The translations under genes and the position numbers were made by a program. A stretch of 44,551 nucleotides of DNA from Candidatus Desulfovibrio gallistercoris (lineage in GTDB: Bacteria; Desulfobacterota; Desulfovibrionia; Desulfovibrionales; Desulfovibrionaceae): the NCBI GenBank assembly GCA_019118745.1, contig DWYJ01000033.1, positions 1 through 44,551 of the forward strand, written 5' to 3'. The notes beneath the pieces are model-generated. The model saw only the letters and a list, made by a program, of their open reading frames with translations, was not told the DNA's origin and searched no databases. Shown one piece after another: positions 43,630 to 44,551 of this stretch (the first letter of the stretch is position 1; each line of letters starts with the position of its first letter).

Positions 43630-44551
43630 TGGATAGCGGCTTCAGCCCGGCATCCGGGCGTGGTCGCCTCCCGGCGGGCATATTCTTCTTTTCTCGTCGC
43701 TGGCTGGCGGCTGTTGCCCGGCATCCGGGCGTGGTCGCCTCCCGGCGAGGGGCAGGGGGTGAGAGGGGCAAGCCCCTCTACACCCCCTACGACCCCCGTA
43801 CTCCCCTTGTCCGTGTGGTGGAGGGCGTCACTGTCGCATGTCGTGTTCCCTGTCCGCCGCTCGCCGCAGGGGGCCAATCGGCGCGCATCTTCCCGCTTCG
43901 CGGGTGATATGCGCGCCTGCTGCGGCGCTCCCGCTATGCGGGGATCGCCTCCGCGCCCCGGCTCGCTGGGCTGGTGGGATTTTTTCGGCTTTCGCGTTGA
44001 AAGGCAGGGAGCATCTTCTCCGGCATGAAGATTCCCTTTTGAACGGTAGAAAGTAACTTTCTCTGTTTTTACGGATACAAGCGATTTTTCTGGCCGCTGG
44101 CTGGTGGCTTCAGCCCGGCATCTGGGTGTGGTAGCCTGCGCGGCTGGCGGCAGGGGGTGAGAGGGGCAAGCCCCTCTACACCCCCTACGACCCCCTACTC
44201 CCCTTGTCCATGTGGCGGAGGGCGTCACTATCGCATGTCGTATACCCTGTCCGCCGCTCACCGCAGGGGCAATCGGCGCGCATCTTCCCGCTTCGCGGGC
44301 GATATGCGCGCCTGCTGCGGCGCTCCCGCTTCGCGGGGATCGCCTCCGCGCCCCGGCTCGCTGGGTTGGTGGGGTTTTTTTTCGGCTTTCGCATTGTACG
44401 GCGGGGAGCATCTTCTCCGGCATGAAGATTCCCTTCTGACCGATGGGGAGCAATTTCCTCTGTTGTTACGCGAACAAGCGATTTTTATGTCTCTTGCCGC
44501 TGGCTGGCGTCTGTTGCCCGGAATATGGGCGTGGTCGCCTCCTGGCGGCAT
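43630..44551. repeat. Long tandem repeat, period about 398 bases, gene-free
   Basis: CAGGGGGTGAGAGGGG starts at 43753 and again at 44151; GCATCTTCTCCGGCATGAAG starts at 44011 and 44408. Each unit holds GGCGGAGGGCGTCACT or close, GCGCGCATCTTCCCGC, CGCCTCCGCGCCCCGG and a T-run. A shorter piece around GCCCGG-CAT-CCGGGC and GTGGTCGCCTCC occurs near 43650, 43720, 44115 and again at the window edge, so the array continues to the right. Several strong hairpins lie in each unit. Long open frames here repeat the same peptides and are not credible genes. The window has no gene after the ATPase. Confidence 0.85.

Noticed and set aside
43530..44453. A 307-codon open frame on the minus strand
   Set aside because: It runs over the 398-base tandem repeat, repeats the same Arg/Pro/Ser-rich peptides, has no ribosome-binding site and invades the end of the ATPase gene.

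Overview
The window looks like a stretch of chromosome from a GC-rich sulfate-reducing Desulfovibrionaceae (a gut-type Desulfovibrio is likely). The main clue is the 5' edge, which holds the end of dsrD of the dissimilatory sulfite reductase operon. A NifU/NifS pair with an Rrf2 regulator, iron-sulfur flavoproteins, a cobalamin riboswitch and dispersed structured repeats between genes fit the same picture. The genus is an inference from gene content, not from a marker search.

Layout. (1) 1-131: end of dsrD, then a terminator and a repeat-filled gap. (2) 675-11353: a redox and detoxification block that looks AT-richer than its surroundings. It has two minus-strand genes (iron-sulfur flavoprotein, short-chain dehydrogenase), then a Tat-exported DUF362 protein, an AraC/YqhC-type regulator, and eight plus-strand genes: CMD-family protein, dienelactone-hydrolase-like enzyme, cupin, two aldo/keto reductases, Tat flavodoxin, second iron-sulfur flavoprotein, esterase. 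(3) 11912-21239: the most unusual part. Six tandem paralogous membrane proteins are translationally chained by ATGA overlaps. They are built from one, two or three copies of a four-helix membrane module. Four of the six end in a PstS-like phosphate-binding-protein domain whose usual Ser-Gly-Ser-Gln ligand motif is replaced by Asp/Asn-Glu-Asn-Gln. No PstC/A/B permease genes accompany them. I know of no described system with this architecture. (4) 21325-24802: dnaG and rpoD, overlapping. (5) 25036-29677: thermonuclease, queC, an unrecognised gene, and a chemoreceptor. (6) 29843-32080: two divergent GntR/FCD regulators separated by three tandem copies of a structured repeat; one of them lies behind a cobalamin riboswitch. 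(7) 32458-38617: CDP-glycerol-transferase-like protein, a carbamoyltransferase homologue with degenerate active-site motifs, HAD phosphatase, ferredoxin-like protein, metA (Glu111, predicted acetyl-CoA user) and an Rrf2 regulator with three cysteines. (8) 39003-40996: nifU-nifS. (9) 41333-43576: a CsoR-type repressor and a metal P1B ATPase whose promoter carries a perfect CsoR-like dyad. (10) 43577-44551: gene-free DNA made of a roughly 398-bp tandem repeat.

Throughout the window there are eleven full or partial copies of a roughly 146-bp element that folds as four successive hairpins bounded by CTAGAGC/GCTCTAG, plus a second family of G-run/C-run hairpins that sit after genes. All assignments come from reading the sequence; no database search was possible.
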